From Micromonospora antibiotica (GTDB taxonomy: Bacteria; Actinomycetota; Actinomycetes; Mycobacteriales; Micromonosporaceae), in NCBI RefSeq assembly GCF_017599305.1, contig NZ_JAGFWR010000033.1, positions 1-64,000 on the forward strand: DNA of 64,000 bases. Direction: 5' to 3'. A model generated the notes under the pieces. The model saw only the letters and a list, made by a program, of their open reading frames with translations. It had not been told where the DNA came from and ran no database searches. Positions 41,189 to 50,150 of the stretch are shown piece by piece. Each line of letters begins with the position of its first letter. Positions within the stretch are counted from its first letter, which is position 1. The position numbers and the translations under genes were made by a program.

Positions 41189-42091
41189 ATGTACCAGCCC
41201 GCGATCGACCTCGACGCCGTCACCGCGATCGACATGCACGTGCACATCGAGGTCGACGACCACGGTCACGCCTCGTTGCCCGCACCGCTGGTGGCGGCCG
41301 TGTCGAAGTACTTCCGCACGGACGGGCCCCGGCCGGCGGTCGACGCGGTGGCGCGCTACTACCGCGAGCGCGGCATGGCCGCCGTCGTGTTCACCGTGGA
41401 CGCGGGCACCCAACTGCGGCATCCGCCGCTGTCCAGCGTCGACATCGCCCGCGCCGCCGCCGAGCACGCCGACGTGCTGATCCCCTTCGGTTCGGTCGAC
41501 CCGCGCACCGGCGGGGCGGCCCTCGACCTCGCCGCCCGGCTGATCGAGCAGGAGGGGGTACGCGGCTTCAAGTTCCACCCCACGGTGCAGGGCTTCGACC
41601 CCGGCGACGACGCGTACGCGCCGCTGTGGGCCCTGATCGAGCGGGCCGGCCTCCCGGCGATCTTCCACACCGGGCAGACCGGCATCGGCGCGGGCCTGCC
41701 GGGCGGCTACGGGCTGCGGCTCGGCCTGTCCAACCCGATGCTGCTCGACCCGGTCGCCGCCGACTTCCCCGACCTGCAGATCGTGATGGCCCACCCGTCG
41801 GTGCCCTGGCAGGACGAGGCGCTGTCGGTGGCCACCCACAAGCCCAACACCTGGATCGACCTGTCCGGCTGGAGCCCGAAGTACTTCCCGGCGGAGCTGG
41901 TACGCCACGCCAACTCGGTGCTCAGGCGCCGGGTGCTCTTCGGCACCGACTACCCGCTGCTCACCCCCGAGCGGTGGCTGCGTGACGTGGCGGCCACCGA
42001 CCTCAAGCCGGACGTGCTCCCGGGCATCCTCAAGGACAACGCGGCCCGGCTGCTGGGCCTCGCCCGGGAACGACGAGAGGAAGCGCCATGA
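41189..42091 (+). CDS. Amidohydrolase-family enzyme (CouO-like ketoacyl-CoA hydrolase)
   Basis: A 300-residue Amidohydro_2 TIM-barrel hydrolase. Metal ligands are visible: HxH in AIDMHVHIEV (about 15-17), Lys/His in RGFKFHPTVQG, His in IFHTGQTG, His in VMAHPSVPW and Asp in LFGTDYPLL. In Rhodococcus p-coumarate catabolism an amidohydrolase of this kind cleaves the aryl-beta-ketoacyl-CoA hydrolytically, releasing hydroxybenzoate and acetyl-CoA. The surrounding SDR, MaoC and ligase genes support the same role here. It could alternatively be a decarboxylase of the ACMSD type. Confidence 0.8.
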   Translation: MYQPAIDLDAVTAIDMHVHIEVDDHGHASLPAPLVAAVSKYFRTDGPRPAVDAVARYYRERGMAAVVFTVDAGTQLRHPPLSSVDIARAAAEHADVLIPFGSVDPRTGGAALDLAARLIEQEGVRGFKFHPTVQGFDPGDDAYAPLWALIERAGLPAIFHTGQTGIGAGLPGGYGLRLGLSNPMLLDPVAADFPDLQIVMAHPSVPWQDEALSVATHKPNTWIDLSGWSPKYFPAELVRHANSVLRRRVLFGTDYPLLTPERWLRDVAATDLKPDVLPGILKDNAARLLGLARERREEAP

Positions 42092-42540
42092 CCACGACCA
42101 TCACCTACGACCAGCTCGCCGACCTCGCCGGCACCGACCTGGGGTACACCGGCTACCGCACGGTCACCCAGGACCAGGTGAACCTGTTCGCCGACGCCAC
42201 CGACGACCACCAGTGGATCCACGTCGACCCGGAACGGGCCAAGGCCGGCCCGTTCGGCGCACCGGTCGCGCACGGCTTCCTGACCCTGTCCCTGGCGGTG
42301 CCGTTCTGGACCGAGCTGCTGGAGGTCAAGGGGGTGACCACCAAGGTGAACTACGGCCTCGACCGGGTGCGCTTCCCCGCGCCGGTCGTGGTCGGGGCGC
42401 GGGTGCGGATGCGGGCCACCGTCGTCGAGGTGGTCGAGGTCCGGGGTGGCTACCAGCTCACCGTCGACCAGAGCATCGAGATCGAGGGCGGTGTCAAGCC
42501 GGCGGTGGTCGCCCGGGGGTTGTACCGCTTCCACGGCTGA
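42088..42540 (+). CDS. MaoC-family enoyl-CoA hydratase (CouM-like)
   Basis: A 150-residue hot-dog-fold hydratase. It carries hydratase motif 2 as NLFADATDDHQWIHVDPERA (about 34-53) with the catalytic Asp and His, followed by PVAHGFLTLSL. Predicted to add water to the cinnamoyl-CoA double bond. It overlaps the amidohydrolase stop by ATGA and stands 61 bp before the ligase gene. Confidence 0.88.
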   Translation: MTTTITYDQLADLAGTDLGYTGYRTVTQDQVNLFADATDDHQWIHVDPERAKAGPFGAPVAHGFLTLSLAVPFWTELLEVKGVTTKVNYGLDRVRFPAPVVVGARVRMRATVVEVVEVRGGYQLTVDQSIEIEGGVKPAVVARGLYRFHG

Positions 42541-42601
42541 GCCCGGCGGCGTCCACGCCGGGTGACCCACCACCACCACCTCCACCACCAGGAGACTGCT
42601 G

Positions 42602-44128
42602 ATGCACCAGCACGGAATCGGTGCCTGGGTGGCCAGGCGTCGACTCAGGTCCCCGGACAAGGTCGCCCTCGTCCACGGCGCGGACGCGACCGTCACCTAC
42701 GCCCAGTTCGCCGACGCGGTGGACCGGGTCTCGGCGGTGTTGCGGGGGCGTGGTGTCGGCGTCGGTGACGCCGTCGCCTACCTGGGGGAGAACAGTCCGG
42801 AGTTCCTCCAGGTGATGTTCGGGGTGGCGCAGGTCGGCGCCGTCTTCGTGCCGGTGAACACCCGGCTGGCACCTCCCGAGGTGGGTCACCTCCTGACCGA
42901 CAGCGCGGCCCGGGTGCTGATCCACGACCCGGAGTTCGCCGCACCGGTGGCCGCCGCCCTGCCGGCCGCGCGGCCTCCGCAGACCGTCGTCACCGGCGAG
43001 GGCACCCCGCAGCGGCCGGGCCTGACCCGGCTGACCCGGGCGGCCGACGCCGGGCACCCCGGTCCTGCCCCCACCGGCCCGGACGATCCGGCGGCGATCG
43101 TCTACACCTCGGGCACGACCGGGCGGGCCAAGGGTGCGGTGCTGACCCACGGCAACCTCACCTGGGTCGCCCTCAACTGTGTGGTCGACTACGACGTCGT
43201 CTCGACCGACGTGGCGCTGATGATCTCGCCGCTGTTCCACGTCGCCTCGCTGGGGATGGGCGCGTTGCCCGTCATCCTCAAGGGCGCCACGATGGTCGTC
43301 GAGCGGGGCTTCGAGCCGGGCCGGGCGCTCGCGCAGATCGCCAGGCACCGGGTCACCATGCTCAGCGGGGTGCCGACCACCTACCAGCTGCTGGCCGACC
43401 ACCCGGACTGGGCCACGACCGACCTGTCGACGTTGGCGAAGCTCACCTGCGGTGGCTCCGCGGTGCCGACCCGCATCCTCGACGCCTACGAGGCGCGCGG
43501 CCTGTCGTTCTCCCAGGGGTACGGGATGACCGAGGCGTCGCCGGGCGTGACCGCGCTGCCACCGGCGATGACCCGGGCCAAGCAGGGCAGCGTCGGTCTG
43601 CCGCACTTCTTCACCGATGTGCGGATCACCGACCCGGGCGGGGCGGTGCTGCCCGCCGGTGAGGTGGGTCAGATCGAGGTGGCCGGGCCCAACGTCTTCC
43701 CCGGCTATCACGGGCTGCCGGCGGCGACCGCCGAGGCGTTCACCGCCGACGGCTGGTTCCGCTCGGGTGACCTGGGCCGCCTCGACGACGACGGCTGCCT
43801 CCACGTCTCCGGCCGGCTCAAGGACATGATCATTTCGGGTGGCGAGAACATCTACCCGGCCGAGATCGAGCTGCTGCTCGGCGAGATCGACGGGGTGGTC
43901 TCGGCGGCGGTCATCGGGGTGCCCGACGACCGCTGGGGTGAGGTGCCGTGGGCGGTGGTGACCGTACGGGAGGGGGCGCGCGTGGACACCGCCGTCGTGC
44001 GGGCGCACCTGGACGGTCGGATCGCCCGCTACAAGCTGCCCAGGAACGTGGTCATCGTGGACGAGTTGCCGCGGACCGCGTCGGGGAAGGTGCGGAAGAC
44101 GCAGCTGCGGGCGCGGTTCGCCGGCTGA
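42602..44128 (+). CDS. Acyl/aryl-CoA synthetase (CouL/FadD-like)
   Basis: A 508-residue ATP-dependent CoA ligase of the ANL superfamily. It has the P-loop IVYTSGTTGRAKGAVLTHGN (about 162-181), the YGMTEASPG motif, the hinge YRSGDLG-like WFRSGDLGRLDDDG, and the C-terminal lysine in PRTASGKVRKTQLR. It should activate a hydroxycinnamic acid to start the CoA pathway. The promoter-proximal genes fit this. The last 77 bases are antisense to the end of the PaaX-type gene. A long-chain fatty acid substrate cannot be excluded from sequence alone. Confidence 0.88.
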   Translation: MHQHGIGAWVARRRLRSPDKVALVHGADATVTYAQFADAVDRVSAVLRGRGVGVGDAVAYLGENSPEFLQVMFGVAQVGAVFVPVNTRLAPPEVGHLLTDSAARVLIHDPEFAAPVAAALPAARPPQTVVTGEGTPQRPGLTRLTRAADAGHPGPAPTGPDDPAAIVYTSGTTGRAKGAVLTHGNLTWVALNCVVDYDVVSTDVALMISPLFHVASLGMGALPVILKGATMVVERGFEPGRALAQIARHRVTMLSGVPTTYQLLADHPDWATTDLSTLAKLTCGGSAVPTRILDAYEARGLSFSQGYGMTEASPGVTALPPAMTRAKQGSVGLPHFFTDVRITDPGGAVLPAGEVGQIEVAGPNVFPGYHGLPAATAEAFTADGWFRSGDLGRLDDDGCLHVSGRLKDMIISGGENIYPAEIELLLGEIDGVVSAAVIGVPDDRWGEVPWAVVTVREGARVDTAVVRAHLDGRIARYKLPRNVVIVDELPRTASGKVRKTQLRARFAG

Positions 44129-44939
44129 CCGTGGGCCGGTGGGTGACGAGGGCGGCGAACTCCGCCGTGGACGCCTCGGCCAGCGCCCGGTGCGCCCGAC
44201 GGTAGGTCTGCACCGACCGGGCCGCCGGCCACTGCGCGTCCATGAACTCCGCCGGTAGCCTCGGGTCGGCCCGCAGCAGCGCCAGCCAGTCCGCCACCAG
44301 CATCGTGCGCAGGGTCAGCGCGCCCGCCGCCGCCGTGGTCGCGGCCGGGTCGGCCCACCGGTCGATGAACGCGAGGTGCTCGCGCCGGATCGCCTCGATG
44401 TCCCAGGCGGCGCGTACGCTCTCGCCGATCGGGAAGCCGGCGAGTTCGCGGGCGTGGAAGGCGACCACGGCGTGCGGGGCGAGGTCCTGCCGCAGCGGTT
44501 CCAGCGACCCGGCGAGGTCGACCTCGCCGGGGGCCAGCCACAGCCCGTCGCGGATCGGCGCGAAGCCCTCCCAGGTGAGGGTGGAGCGCAGCCGGTGCCG
44601 CAGCGTGCGCTGCCCCTCCGGGATGGAGAAGGTGACCAGGGTCCAGCCGCTGCCCTGCGGGTCGAACGGCCTCGGCCCGCGCACCCGGTACGTCGCCTCA
44701 CGCAGCACCGCCGCGCCGTGCTCGGTCAGCGAGAACAACGTCTCCCGGCCGCTGCGGCCCCGGGCGAGGATGCCGCTGCGCACCAGCCGGTCGAGGGTGG
44801 CCCGGGTCGCCGGTGCGGCGACCCCGGCCCCCTCCAGCACGGTGATCAGGACACTCGCCCGGATCGGCCCGGTGTCGGCGTCGACGACGTGTTCGCCGAA
44901 GAAGGCGAGCACCAGTTGCTTCGGCTGACGCCTACCCAC
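44052..44939 (-). CDS. PaaX-family regulator (first copy)
   Basis: A 295-residue PaaX-type regulator. The N-terminal winged helix includes GPIRASVLITVLEGAGVAAP, then TRATLDRLVRSGILARGRSG. The middle PaaX domain has WTLVTFSIPEGQRTLRHRLR and GLWLAPGEVDL. The C-terminal domain follows. GTG 44939 has GGAGG 8 bases before it; ATG 44945 abuts the site. It is the last gene of an ABC-transporter operon. Its 3' end overlaps the CoA-ligase gene by 77 bases, and the resulting Ala/Pro/Ser tail is not conserved in type. PaaX proteins usually respond to aryl-CoA esters. Confidence 0.85.
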   Translation of the reverse strand: MGRRQPKQLVLAFFGEHVVDADTGPIRASVLITVLEGAGVAAPATRATLDRLVRSGILARGRSGRETLFSLTEHGAAVLREATYRVRGPRPFDPQGSGWTLVTFSIPEGQRTLRHRLRSTLTWEGFAPIRDGLWLAPGEVDLAGSLEPLRQDLAPHAVVAFHARELAGFPIGESVRAAWDIEAIRREHLAFIDRWADPAATTAAAGALTLRTMLVADWLALLRADPRLPAEFMDAQWPAARSVQTYRRAHRALAEASTAEFAALVTHRPTVSRRTAPAAASSAPSPTRSAATRPR

Positions 44940-44973
44940 AGTCATCCCCTCCGACGGGTGTCGCCCGGCGCGC

Positions 44974-45786
44974 TCACGGCGCGGGTCGCGGGGCCACATT
45001 GTGCCCGCGTTTGGCCCGCTGGATCTCGCCGTAGACGTGTGTGCGCAGCTCGGTGAACCGGGGCAGGGCGCGGGTGGTGATCTGGTCGCGCTCGGCCGGC
45101 AGGTCGACCGCGACGTCCTCGCGGACCCGGGTCGGCGCGTGGGACAACACGAGCACCCGTTGCCCGAGGTAGACCGACTCGTCGATGTCGTGGGTGACGA
45201 ACAGCACCGAGATCCCGCGCCGGGCGTGCAGCTCACGCACCAGGTCCTCCAGGTCGGCCCGGGTCTGCGCGTCCACGGCGGCGAACGGCTCGTCCATGAT
45301 CAGGACCTCGGGCTGGTACGCCACGGCCCGCGCGATCGCCACCCGCTGCTGCATCCCGCCGGAGAGCTGCCACGGGTGGCTGCGGGCGGCGTGCGCCAGA
45401 CCCACCGCGTCGAGCGCGTCGGTGACCAGGGTGTCCCGCTGCGCGCGGGAGAGCTTCTTGTGCCGCAGCGGCAGCTCGACGTTGCCGCGCACCGTCAGCC
45501 ACGGGTAGAGGCTGCGGCCGTACTCCTGGAACACCACGGCCATGGCGGGGCTGGGGCCGGTCACCGGCGTCCCGTGCATCTCGACCACACCGCCGGTGGG
45601 GCGCAGCAGACCGGCGAGGCACTTCAGCAGGGTGGTCTTGCCACACCCGGACGGTCCGACGATGCAGACGAGTTCGCCGGCGTCCATCGTGAAGCTGAGG
45701 TCCCCGATCGCCTCGACGTCGCCGGTGGGGGACTCGTAGACCTTGCGTAGCTGCTCCACCCGCAGCAGGGTGCCCCGGTCAGGCAC
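44974..45786 (-). CDS. ABC transporter ATPase, SsuB/TauB type (first module)
   Basis: A 270-residue ATPase with Walker A (GPSGCGKTT), Q-loop (VVFQEYGRSLYPWLTV), signature (LSGGMQQR), Walker B (VLIMDEPFAAVD) and switch His (VTHDIDESVYL). This Q-loop and signature are typical of nitrate/sulfonate/taurine-type importers, a class that also transports aromatic acids. It overlaps the upstream permease gene by 8 bases and has a PaaX-type gene right behind it. Confidence 0.93.
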   Translation of the reverse strand: MPDRGTLLRVEQLRKVYESPTGDVEAIGDLSFTMDAGELVCIVGPSGCGKTTLLKCLAGLLRPTGGVVEMHGTPVTGPSPAMAVVFQEYGRSLYPWLTVRGNVELPLRHKKLSRAQRDTLVTDALDAVGLAHAARSHPWQLSGGMQQRVAIARAVAYQPEVLIMDEPFAAVDAQTRADLEDLVRELHARRGISVLFVTHDIDESVYLGQRVLVLSHAPTRVREDVAVDLPAERDQITTRALPRFTELRTHVYGEIQRAKRGHNVAPRPAP

Positions 45787-46603
45787 GGTTGACCTCCCTG
45801 ATTCCGTGGTACCAGCGCAGCACGCGCCGTTCGACGAGCCCGAAGACGACGGCGAGGAGTACGCCGACCCCGCCGAGCAGCAGGATGCCGCTCCACATCT
45901 CGGCGATGAGGTAGTTGCGTTGGAAGTAGGCGATCCGGTAACCCAGCCCGGCCGACGAGGCGAACATCTCGGAGATGACCATCAGGATGAGCGCGACCGA
46001 GAGGGCCTGCCGCACGCCGGCCATGATCCGGGGGCTGGCGGCGGGGAGGACCAGGAACCACAGCCGCTCCCACCAGGTGACCCGGAACGACCGCGCGGTC
46101 TGCGTCAGCACGCTGTCGATGCCCCGGACCCCCTCGATCGTGTTCAGCAGGATCGGCCAGACCGCGCCGGAGACGATCACCACGACCTTCATGGTGTCGG
46201 TGATCCCGAGCAGGATCATCATCACCGGGATCAGCACCGGCGGCGGGACCGCCCGGAGGAACTCCAACAGCGGTTCGAGTAGTTCCCGCAGCCACGGGGT
46301 CAGGCCGATGACGGTGCCGGCGGCGACGCCGAGCACGATCGACGCGGCGACGCCGAGGCCGAGGCGGGCGAGGCTGGGCAGCACGTCCTCGACGAACGCC
46401 GGCCCGATCCAGGTGTCGACGAAGGCGTCGGCGATCGTCACCGGGTCGGGGAAGAACCGGCTCGTCGTCCTGGTCGCCACCAGGCCCCACAGCACCAGCA
46501 GCAGCACCGGCAGCCCGAGCGCGTGCAGCATGCCCGCCGCGGTGCGGTGACCGACCGCGCGGCGGCGCGGCGGGGTCACCGTCCTCCCCGGGTACGCGGT
46601 CAC
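45779..46603 (-). CDS. ABC transporter permease, SsuC type (first module, B)
   Basis: A 274-residue permease with about six helices. The EAA loop is in GIDSVLTQTARSFRVTWWER. GTG 46603 overlaps the stop of the other permease (GTGA), so start choice is secure. Together with that protein it would form a heterodimeric channel; most SsuC-class systems use a homodimer. Confidence 0.9.
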   Translation of the reverse strand: MTAYPGRTVTPPRRRAVGHRTAAGMLHALGLPVLLLVLWGLVATRTTSRFFPDPVTIADAFVDTWIGPAFVEDVLPSLARLGLGVAASIVLGVAAGTVIGLTPWLRELLEPLLEFLRAVPPPVLIPVMMILLGITDTMKVVVIVSGAVWPILLNTIEGVRGIDSVLTQTARSFRVTWWERLWFLVLPAASPRIMAGVRQALSVALILMVISEMFASSAGLGYRIAYFQRNYLIAEMWSGILLLGGVGVLLAVVFGLVERRVLRWYHGIREVNRA

Positions 46604-47400
46604 AGCGCCCGCTCCCCACGGACGGACTCGTGCCAGGACAACGTCCGCCGCTCGACGAACCGGAACACGAGGTTCACCGCCAGCCCGAGCAGTCCGGTGA
46701 CCACGACGAGGGCGTACAGGCCGACCGCGTCGCCGGCGGAGCGGGACAGCTCGATCATGCGGCCGAGGCCCGGGTTGCCGATCACCATCTCCGCGGTGAC
46801 GGCCAGGATGAGCGCCACCGCCGCCGCCAGCCGCAGGCCGGTCAGCAGGTACGGCAGGGTGGTCGGCAGGACGAGGTGCGTCCACCGTTCCCAGCGGCGC
46901 AGGCCGAAGCTGAGCGCGGTGTCCCGGGCGACCGTGTCGACGTCGGCGACCCCGTAGATCACCTGCACGAACACCTGCCAGAACGACGCGTAGACGATGA
47001 TGACCAGGGCGGCCTGCCGTTGGATGCCGAACATCAGCACGGCGAGCGGGATGAGGGCGACCGACGGGATGGGGCGCAGGAACTCGACCATCGTGTGGGT
47101 GGCCCGCCGCAGGAACGGCACCAGGCCGACGACCGTACCGAGACCGACGGCGGCGATCGTCGCCACCGTCAGGCCGATCGCCCAGGAGGTCATGGTGCTG
47201 CCCAGCCGCCGCCAGAACGCGAGGTCGACGAGTTGTTCGGACAGCCGGGCCAGCACGTCCGTCACGTACGGCAGGTACTGCGGGTCGATCAGGCCGAGTG
47301 CCGGGACGCTCTGCCAGACGGCGAGGAACCCGGCCAGGCCGGCGACGCCCAGCAGCGCCCTGCGTGACGCGCGGGGGCGTCGGGTGGGGGGCAGGCGCAT
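46600..47400 (-). CDS. ABC transporter permease, SsuC type (first module, A)
   Basis: A 266-residue permease with six predicted helices. The EAA loop lies in DVDTVARDTALSFGLRRWER, followed by VLPTTLPYLLTGLRLA. ATG 47400 lies behind CGGAGGTGAC. It is paralogous to the next permease but clearly diverged from it. It is located 74 bp after the binding-protein gene. Confidence 0.9.
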   Translation of the reverse strand: MRLPPTRRPRASRRALLGVAGLAGFLAVWQSVPALGLIDPQYLPYVTDVLARLSEQLVDLAFWRRLGSTMTSWAIGLTVATIAAVGLGTVVGLVPFLRRATHTMVEFLRPIPSVALIPLAVLMFGIQRQAALVIIVYASFWQVFVQVIYGVADVDTVARDTALSFGLRRWERWTHLVLPTTLPYLLTGLRLAAAVALILAVTAEMVIGNPGLGRMIELSRSAGDAVGLYALVVVTGLLGLAVNLVFRFVERRTLSWHESVRGERAL

Positions 47401-47474
47401 GTCACCTCCGTGGTCGCGGGGGCGCGGCCGGCCCGTCCCGGTGCGTGACCCGGGACGGGCGGTGCCGCCCCGGG

Positions 47475-48449
47475 TCACTGCTGACGGATGAGCCGGTCGA
47501 GGTCGGGCTGCCGGTCGAGCACCCGGTACTTCTGCGCGAGTTCGGCGAGCTTCTGCAGGCTCGCCCGGTCGACGTCCCAGCCGAACGCCGGGAGCCGGAC
47601 CGACTCCGCCACCGGCGGCGGCAGTTGGAGGTTGTCCTTGATGGCCTGTCGTACGGCCGGCTGGTTGGCGGGGTCCCGCGCCCACTCCAGGGTCTTCCTC
47701 ATCGCCGCGGAGAAGTCCCCGACCAGCTTGGCGTCCTTGTCGGTGCGGGCGGTCGTGGTGATCGTGGTGAGGGTGGCCAGGCCGGGGACGACCGCCTGGT
47801 AGGGGGCGACGACCAGGGTGTCGCCCCGGCCCTTGAGCTGGGTGACGAAGGGTTCGGGCACCCAGGCGGCGTCGATGTTGCCCGCCGCCAGTTGGGCCGG
47901 GGCGTCGGGGAAGGCCACCTCGACGAACTTGATCTTTTTGGGGTCGCCGCCGTCCTGCTCCACCGCCGCCATGATGGTGACGTCGCCGGCCGCGCCCAGG
48001 CTGTTGACCGCGACCCGTTTGCCGGCGAGGTCGGCCGGTCGCCTGATGCCGGACTTCGCCGAGGCGACCACGGCGTTGATGTCGTCGCCGTCGGCGTACG
48101 AGGAGGCGTAGTTGCCGATGATGACGACGCCGAGGTTCTGCAGGTCGGCGCGGAACGGGCCGAAGGGCTGGCCGATCGCGAAGTCGATGTCGCCGTTCAT
48201 CAGCGCCGGGATGGCCTGCGCGCCGCCCTGGGCGGGGACCACCTCGACCTGGAGCCCCCGCTCGGCGAAGATGCCCGCCTTGATGCCGCCCCACAGCGCG
48301 GCGGTCTCGGTGATCGGCAGCGCCGCGACCCGGACCTTGCGCAGGTCGCCGGAGGTCGGCGCGGACGGGGTGGACGCGTCGGAGTCGGTACATCCGGTGA
48401 GGGCGATCGCGGTGACGGCGATCAACCCGAGAGCCATGACCTTCTTCAT
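47475..48449 (-). CDS. ABC transporter substrate-binding lipoprotein, NMT1/SsuA type
   Basis: A 324-residue binding lipoprotein. The signal peptide from ATG 48449 ends in lipobox ALTGC. The mature protein has two alpha/beta lobes with family blocks VRVAALPITETAALWGGIKA, MNGDIDFAIGQP, LAGKRVAVNSLG and GNIDAAWVPEPFV. It is first in the importer operon that ends with PaaX. Flanking hydroxycinnamate and 4-hydroxybenzoate genes suggest an aromatic acid ligand (inference). Confidence 0.9.
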   Translation of the reverse strand: MKKVMALGLIAVTAIALTGCTDSDASTPSAPTSGDLRKVRVAALPITETAALWGGIKAGIFAERGLQVEVVPAQGGAQAIPALMNGDIDFAIGQPFGPFRADLQNLGVVIIGNYASSYADGDDINAVVASAKSGIRRPADLAGKRVAVNSLGAAGDVTIMAAVEQDGGDPKKIKFVEVAFPDAPAQLAAGNIDAAWVPEPFVTQLKGRGDTLVVAPYQAVVPGLATLTTITTTARTDKDAKLVGDFSAAMRKTLEWARDPANQPAVRQAIKDNLQLPPPVAESVRLPAFGWDVDRASLQKLAELAQKYRVLDRQPDLDRLIRQQ

Positions 48450-48719
48450 TGACGAGGCCCTTCCTGGGCGGGGGTGGTGGGGTGCGTCGGAAGCCGGCGG
48501 GATGCCTCGGATCTGCGGGGGACGACCGCTGCGTGAGGGGCGTACGCCGCTGTGTTGGCCATGGTCAGCCACCCCGGCATCGAAAGTCAAGAATTTCTGA
48601 CGCCCGTCATGGATAAGTTGAACGACGGTGCGTCATGGCGGCGTCGCCCCCGTCACACCTGACGGCAGGGGGCATCGCGGGGTGCCCGCCACCCCGGGCT
48701 GAGCTGCGGTCCGGCCCGG

Positions 48720-49892
48720 TCAGACCTCGGGCAGGCCCACGTAGTTCTCGGCCAGGCTCGTCGCATAGGCGCGGGAGGTGGCGGCGTACCGCAGCGTCGC
48801 GGTCTGCAACTTCGCCTCGTACGGGTCGTCGTGCGCCAACCGGTGCAGCATCGAGGTCATCCACCAGGAGAAGTGCTGCGCCCGCCACACCCGGCGCAGC
48901 GCGGTGGTCGAGTAGCCGGCCAGCAGGTCGGTGCGGCCGTGGTCGTACCAGGCGGCGAACGCGTCGCCGAGCAGCGCCACGTCGGCCAGCGCCAGGTTCA
49001 TGCCCTTCGCCCCGGTCGGCGGGACGATGTGCACGGCGTCCCCGGCCAGGTACAGCCGCTCCCACTGCATCGGCTCCACCACGAAGCTGCGCATCGGGGT
49101 GATCGACTTCTCCAGCACCGGTCCCTCGGTGAGCGACCAGCCCGGCACCGTCTCTAGCCGGACCCGCAGCTCCGCCCAGATCCGCTCGTCCGGCCACGCG
49201 GCGAGGTCCTCGTCGGGGGCGACCTGGAGGTAGAGCCGGGAGACCTGCGGTGAGCGCATGCTGTAGAGGGCGAAACCCCGCTCGTGGTGGGCGTAGACGA
49301 GTTCCTCCACGGCCGGCGCGGCGGCGGCGAGCACCCCCAGCCAGGCGAACGGGTACGCCCGTTCGTAGCTGGTCAGCACCCCGTCGGGCACCGCGCCCCG
49401 GCTCACCCCGTGGAACCCGTCGCAGCCGGCCACGAAGTCGCAGCGCAGCTCCTCCTCGCGGCCGTCGCGTCGGTAGTGGACCACCGGGTCGGGGGAGTCG
49501 AGCCCGTCGAGCCGGGTCACCTCGGCGTCGAACAGGATCGTGCCGCCGGCCGCGAGGCGGGCGGCGATCAGGTCCTTGACCACCTCCTGCTGCCCGTAGA
49601 CGGTGATCGCCCGCCCGGTCAGCTCGGTCATCGGCACCCGGTGCGACTCCCCGGCGAAGCGCAGCTCGATGCCCTCGTGCCGCAGCCCCTCGCGGAGCAG
49701 CCGCTCGCCGAGGCCGGTGCGACAGAGCAGGTCGACCGAGCCCTGTTCGAGCACCCCGGCGCGCAGCCGGTGCTCGACGTGCTCGCGGCTGCGGCTCTCC
49801 AGCACCACCGAGGCGATGCCGTGCCGGTGCAGCAGGTGCGACAACATGAGTCCCGCCGGCCCGGCGCCGACGATGCCGACCTGGGTACGCAT
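48720..49892 (-). CDS. pobA: 4-hydroxybenzoate 3-monooxygenase
   Basis: A 390-residue class A flavoprotein that hydroxylates 4-hydroxybenzoate to protocatechuate with NAD(P)H and O2. The FAD motif is GIVGAGPAGLMLSHLL at the N-terminus. SREHVEHRLRAGVLEQG, the DG motif CDFVAGCDGFHGVSRG, MRSPQVSRLYLQ and the GD motif LAGDAVHIVPPTGAKGMNLA are characteristic of PobA. Length is as expected. It is divergent from pcaI across a 258-bp control region with paired palindromes, so upper and lower pathways are likely co-regulated. Confidence 0.95.
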   Translation of the reverse strand: MRTQVGIVGAGPAGLMLSHLLHRHGIASVVLESRSREHVEHRLRAGVLEQGSVDLLCRTGLGERLLREGLRHEGIELRFAGESHRVPMTELTGRAITVYGQQEVVKDLIAARLAAGGTILFDAEVTRLDGLDSPDPVVHYRRDGREEELRCDFVAGCDGFHGVSRGAVPDGVLTSYERAYPFAWLGVLAAAAPAVEELVYAHHERGFALYSMRSPQVSRLYLQVAPDEDLAAWPDERIWAELRVRLETVPGWSLTEGPVLEKSITPMRSFVVEPMQWERLYLAGDAVHIVPPTGAKGMNLALADVALLGDAFAAWYDHGRTDLLAGYSTTALRRVWRAQHFSWWMTSMLHRLAHDDPYEAKLQTATLRYAATSRAYATSLAENYVGLPEV

Positions 49893-49954
49893 CCCGGTCC
49901 GTCCTTCCTGGACGCCTGACCGCCACCCGGCTCCGGCCACGGGCCGCCGGCGGT

Positions 49955-49988
49955 GTTCGCTGACCGAACGGGTGTTCTCTTCTAGAAC
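49955..49988. promoter_or_regulatory. Two tandem GTTCK-N5-MGAAC palindromes between pobA and pcaI
   Basis: GTTCG-CTGAC-CGAAC (49955-49969) and GTTCT-CTTCT-AGAAC (49974-49988) are perfect 15-bp inverted repeats of the same design, centres 19 bp apart. The GTTCG half-site resembles the sites bound by PcaU/PobR-type IclR proteins. They overlap or follow the predicted pobA promoter. The IclR gene at the end of the pca operon is the likely source of the binding protein. Confidence 0.7.
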
Positions 49989-50015
49989 GTTGGCACGTGC
50001 CCCGGCTCCCGTCAA
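49986..50015 (-). promoter_or_regulatory. pobA: Putative pobA promoter
   Basis: On the minus strand TTGACG (50010-50015) is followed after 18 bp by AACGTT (49986-49991). The second palindrome starts within the -10, so a bound regulator would control access of polymerase. Confidence 0.45.
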
Positions 50016-50063
50016 CGCCCTGCCCGGACGCCTGTCGACCGGCGTCGGGGGCGAGGCGGGACA

Positions 50064-50092
50064 TTGACGGATGTCGCCGCCGGCCGTACGTT
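50064..50092 (+). promoter_or_regulatory. Putative pca operon promoter
   Basis: TTGACG (50064-50069) and TACGTT (50087-50092) are separated by 17 bp. A GTTCG half-site (50090-50094) overlaps the -10. The transcription start would fall near 50099, about 50 bases ahead of pcaI. Confidence 0.55.
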
Positions 50093-50150
50093 CGACATGA
50101 GCACGAGAGTCCGCATGGCGAACACCAGTCCGAGGCGAGGTGGCAGGCCC

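Noticed and set aside
42567..42591. CCACCACCACC-rich run before the CoA ligase gene
   Set aside because: It could look like a His-tag coding repeat, but it lies in the 61-bp gap before the ribosome site of the ligase and is not translated.
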